Origin: Coriobacteriales bacterium
GTDB lineage: Bacteria > Actinomycetota > Coriobacteriia > Coriobacteriales > Atopobiaceae
DNA: 53,677 nucleotides
Direction of reading: 5' to 3'
Assembly: GCA_030529625.1 (NCBI GenBank)
Contig: JAUMWN010000007.1
Span: 1 to 53,677, forward strand
A model generated the notes under the pieces. It was not told the DNA's origin. It did no database searches and saw only the letters and a list, made by a program, of their open reading frames with translations. Both the position numbers and the translations under genes were made by a program. Of the stretch, positions 45,768 to 53,677 are shown in pieces. Numbering within the stretch: the first letter of the stretch is position 1; every line of letters starts with the position of its first letter.

Positions 45768-48700
45768 CTACCAGCGCTTGGTAAACACGATGCGGTTCCA
45801 GTCGCCGTCGCGCATGTAGGCGATGTCGTCCACACTCTTGGTGGCCATCATAATGCCCAGACCACCCACCGGGAAGTCATCTAGGGACTCTATGGCGGGC
45901 CGGGTGTGCTCAAGCGGGTTGAACGCAACGCCCGAGTCGTCTATCTCGATGGTCATGCTCTTGGGATCGGGCTCGTACCGGTAGCTCACGGTAACCGTTC
46001 CCAGCTCCTCCTGGTTGGCGTATGCGTAGTTGCACACGTTGACGAAGAGCTCCTCCAGCGCGATGTCAAGGGCGTTCTCCACACCAAGCGGGCACAGTCG
46101 CTTGCCCAGCTCGTTGTGCAACATCTCGCGCACCGCGTTGAGCTGGTCAACCTGCGCAGGCACCGTCATGGATCCCGTCACCTCAGGCGCGATGCCGTAC
46201 TCCAAGCAGAGCATGGTGATGTCGTCGGACTGCTCGGCACCCTCGGCCCACTTTGCCACGTCAGTGCGCAGCTCCTCCACCAGCTGGCGCGGGTGCAGGT
46301 CGTTGTGCTCCGCCAGGAACGCCTCCAGCCGGTCGTTGCCATATTCCTCGCCGTCTGCCGAGAAGGCCTCGTTCACACCATCGGTGTACAGGATGAGCTC
46401 GTCGCCCGGCTCGAGCGCCAGGGTCTCCTGACGGTACTTGGCCGTCTCGAAGGTGCCTAGGAACAGACCGCACTTCTTGTTGAGCCACTCCCAGGAGCCA
46501 CCGTTGCCGCGGCGCACCAGCGGGAAGTTGTGCCCGGCGTTGCAGTAGGTAATCTGTCCGGTCTGCCAGTCCAGCGTGGCCGCCCACACCGTCACGAACA
46601 TGCCGGCATCGTTGCCCTTGCATAGGTGGTGGTTTGCCGAGAGAATGGCCTCGGCGAGCTCCATGCCCGCGCTCATGTAGTTCTCGATCTCGGTCTTTGC
46701 CGCCATCATAAACAGTGAGGCAGGCACGCCCTTGCCGCTGACGTCGGCGATGAGGAAGCCTATGGTGTGGTCGTCGATTTCGAAGAAGTCGTAGAAGTCG
46801 CCTCCCACTTCCTTGGCGGCGTTCATGGACGCGTAGATGTCGAACGTCTCGATCTCGGGGAAGGGCGGGAAGGTGCGCGGCAGTGCGCTCTCCTGGATGG
46901 CCTTGGCCGTGGAGAGCTCGTACTCCATGCGATGCTCCGCCTCGGCAATCCAACCCTTGAGCGCACTCACCGTGGTGTTTATGCCGTCGGACAGCTCGTC
47001 GAACTCAACGGTCTCGTGCTCGTCGATGCGCTGATCCAGGTCGCCCTCCGTTATGCGCGCCAGGATTTGGTTAGTGCGCAGGAATCCCTGCACCACCACT
47101 CGGTTGAGCAGGATGGTGGCCAACGCAAACATGGAGGCAAAGATGAGCAGGAAGATAAAGGCGTTAAGCAGGATGGTAACGGTGCGGTTCGCATAGACCT
47201 CCAGCGACGGAATCTGCACGAGCACGCCATAGTCCCCCACGCGAGCGCCCTTGGTGAGGGTCACACCAAAGGTACCCTCCTCCTGCATAGGAATGATCTC
47301 GCCCGAGAGCATCATGTCGATAGTCCGAGACAGCGCCTCTTGGTACGCCTCGTTATCCTCCTCGGGAATTCCCTCATCATCGGCCACGAACATCTCCGTG
47401 AGCGTACTCCCACGATACTCCGGATCGTTGGAGGAGACGATGTCGTTTCCCTTGCTTATGAGGACCAGGCCGCCCTTTCCCACCGAATACGAGTTCGCAA
47501 GATTCTCCACCGAGGCCGTGTCCAGCGCCGCCCTATACTCATCGCCGGGAATCGACACCTGAATAAAGCCGTCGTCGTCGGTGCGTGGAATGCCCGCGAA
47601 CACGCGCACCGGGCCCGTTTGCCCATCCAGCGTCACCGAGGCGCGCGGCTCCTCCACGATGTGGTCCACACTCCCCGAGAGCAGCTCAAGGTATGGCCTG
47701 GTAAACTCGCTGTCGGCAAAGTCAAAGCCTGTGGAGTCGTCGGTGTCTGCCTCGGTTATTACGATGCCGTCCCCGTCGCACACGGCAATGGAGGACAGGT
47801 TGAGCGCGTCGCACATTTCCACGAGATAGTCCTCGTCGTTGGCCCGCTCGGGATTGTTCTCCAGGATGTGGGCGACCGCCTGGGCCTTGTCCAGAATGAG
47901 CCGCTCCTCGCTTGCCTTAATGGAGGCCTCGCGCGCACTGTACTCGCTCACCTGCGAGCTCAGGTACTCAACCTGGCTGGCGAGTTGGGCTTGGGCATCC
48001 CTGTCGGCACGCAGGGTCTCGATGCAATAGCTCACGGAGTTGCATATGAGAAACGCGGCCGCGACCACCAGCAGCAGCCACCTTTGGAACACCCGGCGCA
48101 GCGTGCGCGCCTCCTCGTCGGCCACGCTCCTGCGAATGAGCGCATCCACCCAAATCATGCTGGCCGCGAACACGACGCTGTTGATAAGCGTCGACGCAAG
48201 CAGGGATGGCAGGACCATGCCTTGCTGGATGATCGCGTTTCCCATCTCCCCCAAGGCCACAAGACCATCCGAGAACAGCAGCATGAGGAGAGGCAGGATC
48301 AGGTTGAGCGCCAAAAGCGCCGCGATCATCGCCACCTGGAAGCATCCCCACGTGCGCAGGCGAGAGCGCCCCCATGCCTCACGTGCGGCAAGCACGCGCT
48401 TTACGCCCACCACCGCGCACCAAATCACCATCGAGCCAACCATTACGTAGACTATGGCGTAAAGCGGATGCGCGAGGGCCTTCTCGTAGTAGTCGATGGG
48501 CATGAGGCTGGCGTGAATCCACACCGCAACGCCCGTGATCAGCGAGTAGCCCACATGCTCCGACAGACGGTAGTACAGCGCACCAACGGCCAGAGGGGCA
48601 AAGAGAAAGAGCCCGTGGAAGTAGAAGGTAAGGTAATTGGTGAAGAAGGGGAAGAAGGCGAGCTGCGTCACGAGCAGGGAGATGCACACCAAAAGGATGA

Positions 48701-48794
48701 GTCCCATGCCAAACGCACGCATGTTCCTCGTGGGGTTCGCGATTACCCAGGAAGGCTCGACACCCTTGGTTGAAGCACGCTGCTTTTTGGCCAT
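45768..48794 (-). CDS. Membrane SpoIIE/RsbU-type serine phosphatase fused to RsbW-like ATPase domain
   Basis: 1008 residues from the ATG at 48794. The N-terminal ~250 residues hold about seven membrane helices. A coiled-coil-like stretch and an extracytoplasmic sensor region (about 300-550) follow, then another helix, a HAMP linker (TNQILARITEGDLDQRI) and a PP2C/SpoIIE phosphatase with metal Asp in EVGGDFYDFF, ADVSGKGVPASLFM, LYTDGVNEA and SDDITML. The last ~130 residues are a HATPase_c anti-sigma-factor-like domain with ALEELFVNVCNYAY, DDSGVAFNP and GGLGIMM. One protein therefore carries both opposing activities of a partner-switching module (phosphatase and serine kinase). No STAS anti-anti-sigma or sigma gene is in the window. 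The small membrane protein gene ends 4 bases upstream. Confidence 0.92.
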   Translation of the reverse strand: MAKKQRASTKGVEPSWVIANPTRNMRAFGMGLILLVCISLLVTQLAFFPFFTNYLTFYFHGLFLFAPLAVGALYYRLSEHVGYSLITGVAVWIHASLMPIDYYEKALAHPLYAIVYVMVGSMVIWCAVVGVKRVLAAREAWGRSRLRTWGCFQVAMIAALLALNLILPLLMLLFSDGLVALGEMGNAIIQQGMVLPSLLASTLINSVVFAASMIWVDALIRRSVADEEARTLRRVFQRWLLLVVAAAFLICNSVSYCIETLRADRDAQAQLASQVEYLSSQVSEYSAREASIKASEERLILDKAQAVAHILENNPERANDEDYLVEMCDALNLSSIAVCDGDGIVITEADTDDSTGFDFADSEFTRPYLELLSGSVDHIVEEPRASVTLDGQTGPVRVFAGIPRTDDDGFIQVSIPGDEYRAALDTASVENLANSYSVGKGGLVLISKGNDIVSSNDPEYRGSTLTEMFVADDEGIPEEDNEAYQEALSRTIDMMLSGEIIPMQEEGTFGVTLTKGARVGDYGVLVQIPSLEVYANRTVTILLNAFIFLLIFASMFALATILLNRVVVQGFLRTNQILARITEGDLDQRIDEHETVEFDELSDGINTTVSALKGWIAEAEHRMEYELSTAKAIQESALPRTFPPFPEIETFDIYASMNAAKEVGGDFYDFFEIDDHTIGFLIADVSGKGVPASLFMMAAKTEIENYMSAGMELAEAILSANHHLCKGNDAGMFVTVWAATLDWQTGQITYCNAGHNFPLVRRGNGGSWEWLNKKCGLFLGTFETAKYRQETLALEPGDELILYTDGVNEAFSADGEEYGNDRLEAFLAEHNDLHPRQLVEELRTDVAKWAEGAEQSDDITMLCLEYGIAPEVTGSMTVPAQVDQLNAVREMLHNELGKRLCPLGVENALDIALEELFVNVCNYAYANQEELGTVTVSYRYEPDPKSMTIEIDDSGVAFNPLEHTRPAIESLDDFPVGGLGIMMATKSVDDIAYMRDGDWNRIVFTKRW

Positions 48795-48798
48795 GGCA

Positions 48799-48984
48799 CT
48801 AGAAGGTGAAGTACTTGCCAAAGAGCAGGTAGGCGATGATGCCAATGCCCACGACGATGGCCCCAATAACAAGACCGAGGAGCAGGGAGCTCTTGCGTCC
48901 CTCCTCTATGGCGTCCTCCGACGGAAGATCGGGATTGAACTCTGGTTCTCCTGGCATACGCTTGCGCTCCTTGCTCTGATCCAT
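48799..48984 (-). CDS. Small single-pass membrane protein
   Basis: 61 residues. A hydrophilic acidic N-terminus (EPEFNPDLPSEDAIEEG) is followed by one membrane helix (LLLGLVIGAIVVGIGIIAYLLFG). GGAGG lies 6 bases before the ATG, and the stop is 4 bases from the SpoIIE-type phosphatase gene. The spacing suggests an accessory subunit or regulator of that protein. No family recognised. Confidence 0.65.
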   Translation of the reverse strand: MDQSKERKRMPGEPEFNPDLPSEDAIEEGRKSSLLLGLVIGAIVVGIGIIAYLLFGKYFTF

Positions 48985-49010
48985 GGAACTACCTCCGCCG
49001 CTCTGCTGCG

Positions 49011-49310
49011 CTAGGCGACACGCGTCCCGTTAACGTCGAAGCTAAACTTCTTGGTGCGGCAGACGCCCGTGAGCGTGTCGCCCTCCACCGTGCCCGTGAG
49101 CACGTAGTTTACCTTGCCAATGGGAAACGGCAGCTTGACGCTTCCCTCAAAGCTCACCTCGTCGCCCTCAATGGCGCCCTGCAGCTTGGCCGTCTTCTTG
49201 CCGATGGACAGCGTCGCGTTGCACACGTCGCCCTCGGTCTCCAACACGAGGTTGCCGTGTTTCTTGCCCAGAGGCGTCTTTGCGTCCACCTCGTACGTTC
49301 CGTCTATCAT
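49011..49310 (-). CDS. Small beta-strand-rich protein
   Basis: 99 residues with alternating strands and repeated G-x-x-x-G-D turns: IDGTYEVDAKTPLGKKHG, GKKTAKLQGAIEGDEVSFEG, PFPIGKVNYVLTGTVEGDTLTGV. It resembles the small beta-barrel domain found on its own or at the C-terminus of some flavin-dependent oxidoreductases (TPxGxxxG, then PxPxxxxxxxGxVxGDxxxG). It has no signal or membrane segment. TTGGAGGTAAC precedes the ATG. It heads the unit with the small membrane protein and the phosphatase and is divergent from kup; the functional link is unknown. Confidence 0.7.
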   Translation of the reverse strand: MIDGTYEVDAKTPLGKKHGNLVLETEGDVCNATLSIGKKTAKLQGAIEGDEVSFEGSVKLPFPIGKVNYVLTGTVEGDTLTGVCRTKKFSFDVNGTRVA

Positions 49311-49549
49311 GCGTTACCTCCAAACATCGACAGATATACCCAGATATCATACATCAACCAACGCGGACGGATGCGCAGGTTTCCCACCGCCATTGGTTTG
49401 ACGGGAGTGCCTGGGTGCCGCGAGGTGCCGAAACGCTCATAAAGAAGGCATATTTGCGTACGCACACGTGCGCGGCACGACATATTGTGGTATTACTGTC
49501 TCATTTAGTTGGCAGGCGGCATTTGCCCCGTGCCTACGGAAGGAAACGC

Positions 49550-51571
49550 ATGAAAAGCAAAAAAGCGAACGGGGCCATCCCCTTTAGCATGGGCATGGTC
49601 CTGGTTACCATGGGCGTGGTGTACGGCGACATCGGCACCTCCCCCATGTACACCCTGCGTGCCATCATGCACGGAAACGGCGGCCTGCAGACCATGGAAC
49701 CCGACGTGGTGATCGGGGGACTCTCGCTCATCATATGGACCATGACGCTGATCACCACCGTAAAGTACGTGTTGGTGGCGATGAAGGCGGACAACCACAA
49801 TGAGGGCGGCATCTTTGCGCTGTACAGCCTTGTGCGCCACTGCGCGGGATGGCTCATCGCGCCGGCCATGATTGGCGGTGCGGCCCTCCTGGCAGACGGC
49901 ATTCTCACCCCCGCCGTTACGGTTACCACCGCCGTCGAGGGCCTGCGGTCGATAGAGGCGGTGCACGCCATCATCGGAGACAACCAAAACATCGTGGTGG
50001 TTATTACCGTGCTCATCATTAGCGCGCTGTTCTTTGCGCAGCGGGCCGGCACGAGCTCCATTGGAAAGGCCTTTGGCCCCATCATGTGCGTGTGGTTTGG
50101 CTTTTTGGGCGTCGTGGGCCTCACCCACATTGGCGCCGACCTCAACGTGCTGCGCGCGTTCAATCCCGTGCGTGGCGCGATGTTCCTCTTCGACGGACAC
50201 CTCAACAACGCGGGCCTGATGGTCCTGGGCAACGTGTTCCTGTGCACCACGGGTGCCGAGGCGCTCTACTCCGACATGGGCCACGTGGGCAAGTCCAACA
50301 TCTACGTGAGCTGGCCGGTGGTAAAGGCGTGTCTCATCCTCAACTACCTGGGTCAGGGCGCCTGGATTCTCTCGATGCGCAACAACGCCGCGCTCATTGA
50401 GATGGGGCAGTCCCTCAACCCCTTCTACGAGATGCTCATGCCCGGCGGCATGCGTGTGTTTGCCGTCGTGCTCTCCGCGCTGGCCGCCATCATTGCGAGC
50501 CAGGCGCTCATCACGGGCAGCTATTCCATCGTGAGCGAGGCCATTCGCCTGGACCTCATGCCGCACATGAAGATCGAGTACCCGTCCGAGACCAAGGGGC
50601 AGATCTACATCCCCATCGTAAACGCCATCCTGTGGGTTGGCTGCATTGGCGTGGTGCTGTTCTTCCGCAGCTCGGAACGCATGGAGTCGGCCTATGGCCT
50701 GGCCATTACCGTTACCATGCTCATGACCACCGTGCTGCTCACCGCCTACCTCTCGCGCGTGTGGCACAAGATCGCCCTGGCCATTCCGTTTGCGCTGTTC
50801 TTTGGCGCCATCGAGCTGTTCTTCTTCTTCTCGAGCCTCACCAAGTTCATGCATGGTGGCTACGTTACCGTGTTGCTGGCATTCGCCATCTTCGTGGTCA
50901 TGTTCATTTGGCATCGCGGCACCAAGGTGGAGGTGTCGCAGCGCGTGAACCTGCCGGCCTCCCACTACGTTGGCCAGCTGAGGGAGCTCACGCAGAGCGC
51001 AGACATTCCCTTCCTCGCCGACAACCTCGTGTTCCTTACCAACGATCAGTCCGCCGACGAGCTGGACCGCGACATCCTGTACTCAATCCTGGACAAGCAC
51101 CCCAAGCGCGCCAAGGCGTACTGGTTCCTTAATGTGGCGGTTACCGACGAGCCCTACACCCACGAGTTCTGGGTAAACGACTACGGGACCGACTTCATGT
51201 TTAAGGTGCAGCTGCGCCTGGGATTCCGCGTGAACCAACGCGTGAACGAGTACCTGTATCAGGTGGTGGGCGCCATGGTGGACCAGGGCAGGCTGCCGGC
51301 CCAGGACCATCGCTTCTCGATCTACGACAACACCGGCCACGTGGGCGACTTTAGGTTCTGCCTCGTGCGCAAGGTGCCCTCGGCCTCCAACGACATCTCG
51401 CGCCTGGACCTGGCGGTTATCCAGGCCAAGTACTTTATTCGAGGACTGTGCGGCTCGCCCGACCACTGGTACGGCCTGCAGAACTCCAGCGTGATCTACG
51501 AGTACGTGCCGCTGTTCCTGGCCACCAAGCGCCAGCATCGCCTGACCTACGTCGATCCGCCCCGCTCGTAG
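49550..51571 (+). CDS. kup: Kup-family potassium transporter
   Basis: 673 residues from the ATG at 49550 (GGAAGGA upstream); the frame upstream of it is not coding-like. It has 12 membrane helices and a soluble C-terminal domain of about 200 residues. Kup signatures: GVVYGDIGTSPMYTLRAI, DNHNEGGIFALYSLVR, GAALLADGILTPAVTV, TTGAEALYSDMGHVG and SQALITGSYSIVSEAIRL. It takes up K+ (probably with H+). The Asp of YGDIGTSP and the Glu/Asp residues of the core helices are retained. It is monocistronic, ended by the palindrome at 51572. Confidence 0.96.
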   Translation: MKSKKANGAIPFSMGMVLVTMGVVYGDIGTSPMYTLRAIMHGNGGLQTMEPDVVIGGLSLIIWTMTLITTVKYVLVAMKADNHNEGGIFALYSLVRHCAGWLIAPAMIGGAALLADGILTPAVTVTTAVEGLRSIEAVHAIIGDNQNIVVVITVLIISALFFAQRAGTSSIGKAFGPIMCVWFGFLGVVGLTHIGADLNVLRAFNPVRGAMFLFDGHLNNAGLMVLGNVFLCTTGAEALYSDMGHVGKSNIYVSWPVVKACLILNYLGQGAWILSMRNNAALIEMGQSLNPFYEMLMPGGMRVFAVVLSALAAIIASQALITGSYSIVSEAIRLDLMPHMKIEYPSETKGQIYIPIVNAILWVGCIGVVLFFRSSERMESAYGLAITVTMLMTTVLLTAYLSRVWHKIALAIPFALFFGAIELFFFFSSLTKFMHGGYVTVLLAFAIFVVMFIWHRGTKVEVSQRVNLPASHYVGQLRELTQSADIPFLADNLVFLTNDQSADELDRDILYSILDKHPKRAKAYWFLNVAVTDEPYTHEFWVNDYGTDFMFKVQLRLGFRVNQRVNEYLYQVVGAMVDQGRLPAQDHRFSIYDNTGHVGDFRFCLVRKVPSASNDISRLDLAVIQAKYFIRGLCGSPDHWYGLQNSSVIYEYVPLFLATKRQHRLTYVDPPRS

Positions 51572-51600
51572 TGAGAAAAGGGGCCTAACCCCTTTTCTCA
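51572..51600. repeat. TGAGAAAAGGGG palindromic repeat, copy 2 (terminator-like)
   Basis: Perfect TGAGAAAAGGGG/CCCCTTTTCTCA arms with a 5-base loop. It begins at the base after the kup stop codon and lies 14 bases from the end of the convergent AAA-ATPase gene, so it can end both transcripts. Confidence 0.85.
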
Positions 51601-51613
51601 GATTCTCCTCGGG

Positions 51614-53209
51614 CTAGGCCTCCTCGATACGGCAGACGTGGCGCTTGGACTTGCGGTCGTAGGTGACGCCCACGAGCAGGATCGGCCCGCCCCATCCGCG
51701 CAGGACGGCCGGGTAGTCGCGGTTGCGCGCCTGGGCGATGGCGGCCTCGGGCGCGCGGTCCCACTTGAGCTCGACCAGCAGCGCCGGCGACGGGTCGCCG
51801 CGGCGGGGCAAGTACACGACGTCGGCGAGGCCGCGGCCGCTTGGCAGCTCCTCGATCGTCGCGTAGTGGTCGGCCGCCGCGATGTAGGCGGACTTGACCA
51901 CAGCGCGCAGCGCCTGCTCGTCGTTGTAGAACACCGGGGCGCAGCCGTCGTCGTGGGCGCGCGCGACGCCTGCGGCCACCGCGTCCTCGTCGAGGTCCCA
52001 CGTGGCGCGCAGCAGCGCGTCGCTCTCGCGCACGATGCGCGCGACCTCGGGATGGCGGCTCTGCGCCACGGCCTGGCGCAGCTCGGCGCGCACCTCCTCG
52101 TTGGGCACGCGGGCTGTCCCCGTCGCCGCGTCGTAGCAGAGGTACCCCAGGTGGCACAGCAGCGTGAGGGCGTCGTCGGCGTTCGCCACGTCGTGGATGC
52201 TGTTCTCGAACGAGTGGGTGTCCACCCGCACGCCCGCGCCGCCGAGCGCCTGCACTATCGACTGCTGCAGCCCGTCGAAGTCCAGGTCGACGTAGGTCCG
52301 CAGCGAGGCGAACGCCTCCGAGCTCGTCCAGTAGGGGCCGACCCGCCGGCGCTTGCAGGCGCGCATCACCGAGTAGGGCGCGTAGGCGCGCACGATCCTC
52401 CGCTCGTTCGAGCCCTTGTCCACGTAGGGCAGCTCGTAGCCGTCGTACCAGCGGCGGAGCTCGGCCATGTCCATGTGGTGGCGGGCGGCCAGCGTCTCCA
52501 CCTCGGCCTCCGTGAGACCCACGTAGGGGGCGTAGTCGTCGGGCGCCAGCACCGTGTACTCGTCGAAGTCGGACAGCGCCGACTGCGTGCCGTAGCGAAC
52601 GATGGGGAGTATCCCCGTCATGTAGCACGCGGCGACGGCATCCGGCGTGAAGGTGGCGTTCTTGAACAGCAGGCGGAGGAAGTAGACCCAGTCCTCCTGG
52701 GACGCCTTGGACCGCCGCTCGCGCAGCGGCGCGTCCCACTCGTCAATCACGAAGACGAAGCGCCGGCCCGTGGCGGCCACCACGTCGGCGAGGGCCGAGA
52801 CGAGCTCCAGCGAGGGGTCGGGGCTGCCCTCGCCGGCGCTGTGGCAGAGCGCCCTCAGCTCGGGGAGCAGCGCGTCCCTCACCACGGCGGCCACGTCGCC
52901 CGCGCCGCGGAACGCCGTCATGTCCAGGTGGACCACGTTGTAGGCGTTGAGGTGCTCCTCGAAGCCCGGGTCGCGGCTGATGTCGAGCCCCTCGAAGAGC
53001 GTGCGCGAGTCGGCGCCGCACGTGTAGTAGGCCACCAGCGACTCGGCGGCGAAGGTCTTGCCGAACCGGCGCGGGCGCGTGGAGCACACGAGGCCGCGCG
53101 GCGTGCCGACCACGGCGTTCACGAGGGCTATGAGCCCGGTCTTGTCGACGTACTCGTCGGCCAGCATCCGCCGGAACCCCCCGTTGCCCGGGTTCACGTA
53201 CATGCCCAT
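51614..53209 (-). CDS. AAA-ATPase-like protein with C-terminal PD-(D/E)XK nuclease domain
   Basis: 531 residues from the ATG at 53209 (AAGGAGG 4 bases upstream); a second ATG at 53203 is possible. N-terminal AAA-ATPase-like domain (PF09820 type): FRRMLADEYVDKTGLI, RPRRFGKTFA as Walker A variant (45-54), VFVIDEWDAP as Walker B and YDGYEL. C-terminal PDDEXK_9-type domain: YIAAADHYATIEELPSGRG, ADVVYLP and LLVELKWD (Asp...ExK). The family is abundant and often multicopy in Coriobacteria, Bacteroides and clostridia; a mobile or defence-related role is suspected but unproven. The gene is visibly more GC-rich than its neighbours and is flanked on both sides by the TGAGAAAAGGGG palindrome, which suggests it arrived as a cassette. 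Confidence 0.9.
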   Translation of the reverse strand: MGMYVNPGNGGFRRMLADEYVDKTGLIALVNAVVGTPRGLVCSTRPRRFGKTFAAESLVAYYTCGADSRTLFEGLDISRDPGFEEHLNAYNVVHLDMTAFRGAGDVAAVVRDALLPELRALCHSAGEGSPDPSLELVSALADVVAATGRRFVFVIDEWDAPLRERRSKASQEDWVYFLRLLFKNATFTPDAVAACYMTGILPIVRYGTQSALSDFDEYTVLAPDDYAPYVGLTEAEVETLAARHHMDMAELRRWYDGYELPYVDKGSNERRIVRAYAPYSVMRACKRRRVGPYWTSSEAFASLRTYVDLDFDGLQQSIVQALGGAGVRVDTHSFENSIHDVANADDALTLLCHLGYLCYDAATGTARVPNEEVRAELRQAVAQSRHPEVARIVRESDALLRATWDLDEDAVAAGVARAHDDGCAPVFYNDEQALRAVVKSAYIAAADHYATIEELPSGRGLADVVYLPRRGDPSPALLVELKWDRAPEAAIAQARNRDYPAVLRGWGGPILLVGVTYDRKSKRHVCRIEEA

Positions 53210-53284
53210 GCCGCCTCCTTCCCTCGTCCTTGTCGCTTCCATGGTAGCACGGGAGGGCAGGGCCGCCGGCGAGACGGTCTCTAT

Positions 53285-53494
53285 CTGAGAAAAGGGGTTT
53301 GGCCCCTTGTCTCAGGGTACGAGCGCAACATTAAGTGCGAAGATTCTCCGCGCACCCGCGGAGCCCTTACAATGTGCACGGCCCGTCTACCTGCGTAAAT
53401 GCGATTGGTATCAATGTATGTACTTTACCGATCTTCGCACTTAATGTGGTGTACGGTGTCCGCTTGGTAAGATGTGCCAAACCCCTTTTCTCAG
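53285..53494. mobile_element. 210-bp MITE-like segment with nested inverted repeats
   Basis: The outer ends are a perfect 19-bp inverted repeat: CTGAGAAAAGGGGTTTGGC at 53285-53303 and its complement at 53476-53494. A second perfect 17-bp pair lies inside (ACATTAAGTGCGAAGAT, 53328-53344 and 53431-53447), and CTCCGCG-CACC-CGCGGAG forms a further hairpin near 53346. It has no ORF of its own. It could be a non-autonomous element or stacked palindromic repeats; no target-site duplication is obvious. No gene is supported in the wider gap 53210-53677. Confidence 0.5.
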
Positions 53495-53532
53495 TTTGGT
53501 CCGCGCAAGCAATGGTAGGGCTGACTGTGCAG

Positions 53533-53646
53533 GCTGGGGCGCCCCTGCCTGCGGCGGCATTGCAAAGGCGCAGGTAGGCGGCACGCCCTCGCGAATCGGC
53601 AGTTAGGATCCCCCTTGCCTGTACAGCTTGGGGCGCCCTTGCCTGC
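53533..53646. repeat. Imperfect direct repeats near the window end
   Basis: GCTGGGGCGCCCCTGCCTGC at 53533-53552 and GCTTGGGGCGCCCTTGCCTGC at 53626-53646, with a further CCCTTGCCTG copy between them. Non-coding; function unknown. The window ends 31 bases later, so the array may continue. Confidence 0.55.
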
Positions 53647-53677
53647 TGGAGGGGGATTTGGTCTCCTTCCCCATTTG

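Noticed and set aside
46767..48773. Long open frame antisense to the SpoIIE-type phosphatase gene (668 codons)
   Set aside because: Shadow frame, low-complexity His/Arg/Gly-rich product, opposite a well-supported gene.
51638..53398. Long open frame antisense to the AAA-ATPase gene (586 codons)
   Set aside because: Product is Ala/Arg/Val/His-biased with no domain; typical artefact of very GC-rich coding DNA.

Overview
The window looks like chromosomal DNA of a high-GC anaerobic actinobacterium of the class Coriobacteriia (Olsenella/Collinsella type). This rests on the GC-rich coding, the nine-repeat ChW/SGNH surface protein, the AAA-ATPase/PD-(D/E)XK protein, the anaerobic (cbi-type) cobalamin pathway and the dense G-rich intergenic palindromes. 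The taxonomic call is inference. I saw no rRNA, tRNA, CRISPR array, transposase, integrase or phage gene.

Region by region. 43-7139 (minus): a nuclease-fold-like hypothetical protein, a secreted ChW-repeat SGNH hydrolase and carB. 7400-7984: the ribosome-assembly GTPase EngB. 8113-13234 (plus): a signalling cluster made of a REC-GGDEF-EAL protein, a free HPt protein and an amino-acid-permease/histidine-kinase/REC fusion. Both large proteins are interrupted, one by a single-base frameshift and one by an in-frame amber codon, while the HPt gene is intact. 13368-20492: dCMP deaminase, a DHH phosphoesterase, a rare epimerase-HD fusion, MntP, a DEAD-box helicase and an MFS transporter.

20556-40839 is an anaerobic cobalamin locus. 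A plus-strand group (Cys-rich small protein, cobU, cobS, a mini CobU-like protein, a surface protein) converges on a long minus-strand operon. In transcription order the operon is cbiK, lipoprotein, BtuF-like/FecCD/ATPase transporter, cbiD, cbiF, cbiG, cbiH-cbiJ fusion, cbiE-cbiT fusion, cbiA, cbiB, cobD, cbiP, cbiC, cobT, cobC. Most genes overlap or are a few bases apart. It covers cobalt insertion, ring contraction and methylation, amidation, aminopropanol attachment and lower-ligand assembly; cbiL and an adenosyltransferase are not in the window. CbiK carries a Tat/lipoprotein signal, which is odd for a chelatase. A structured leader precedes cbiK.

41196-53677: an unknown membrane protein with an esterase, cysK with a palindromic operator, a DUF1846 protein, a SpoIIE-type phosphatase fused to a RsbW-like kinase domain with two small genes, Kup, and the AAA-ATPase/nuclease protein flanked by a second palindrome family.

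The most unusual signal is a palindromic element of about 45-60 bp built on GGGGACAGTCCCC. It occurs about ten times, mostly between genes. Two copies lie inside cobalamin genes: one in frame as the linker between the CbiH and CbiJ domains, and one in the interdomain linker of cbiA, where one missing G in its G-run puts the two halves of cbiA out of frame. This resembles Rickettsia palindromic elements and suggests either a slippage-prone switch or a recent frameshift in cobyrinate amidation.
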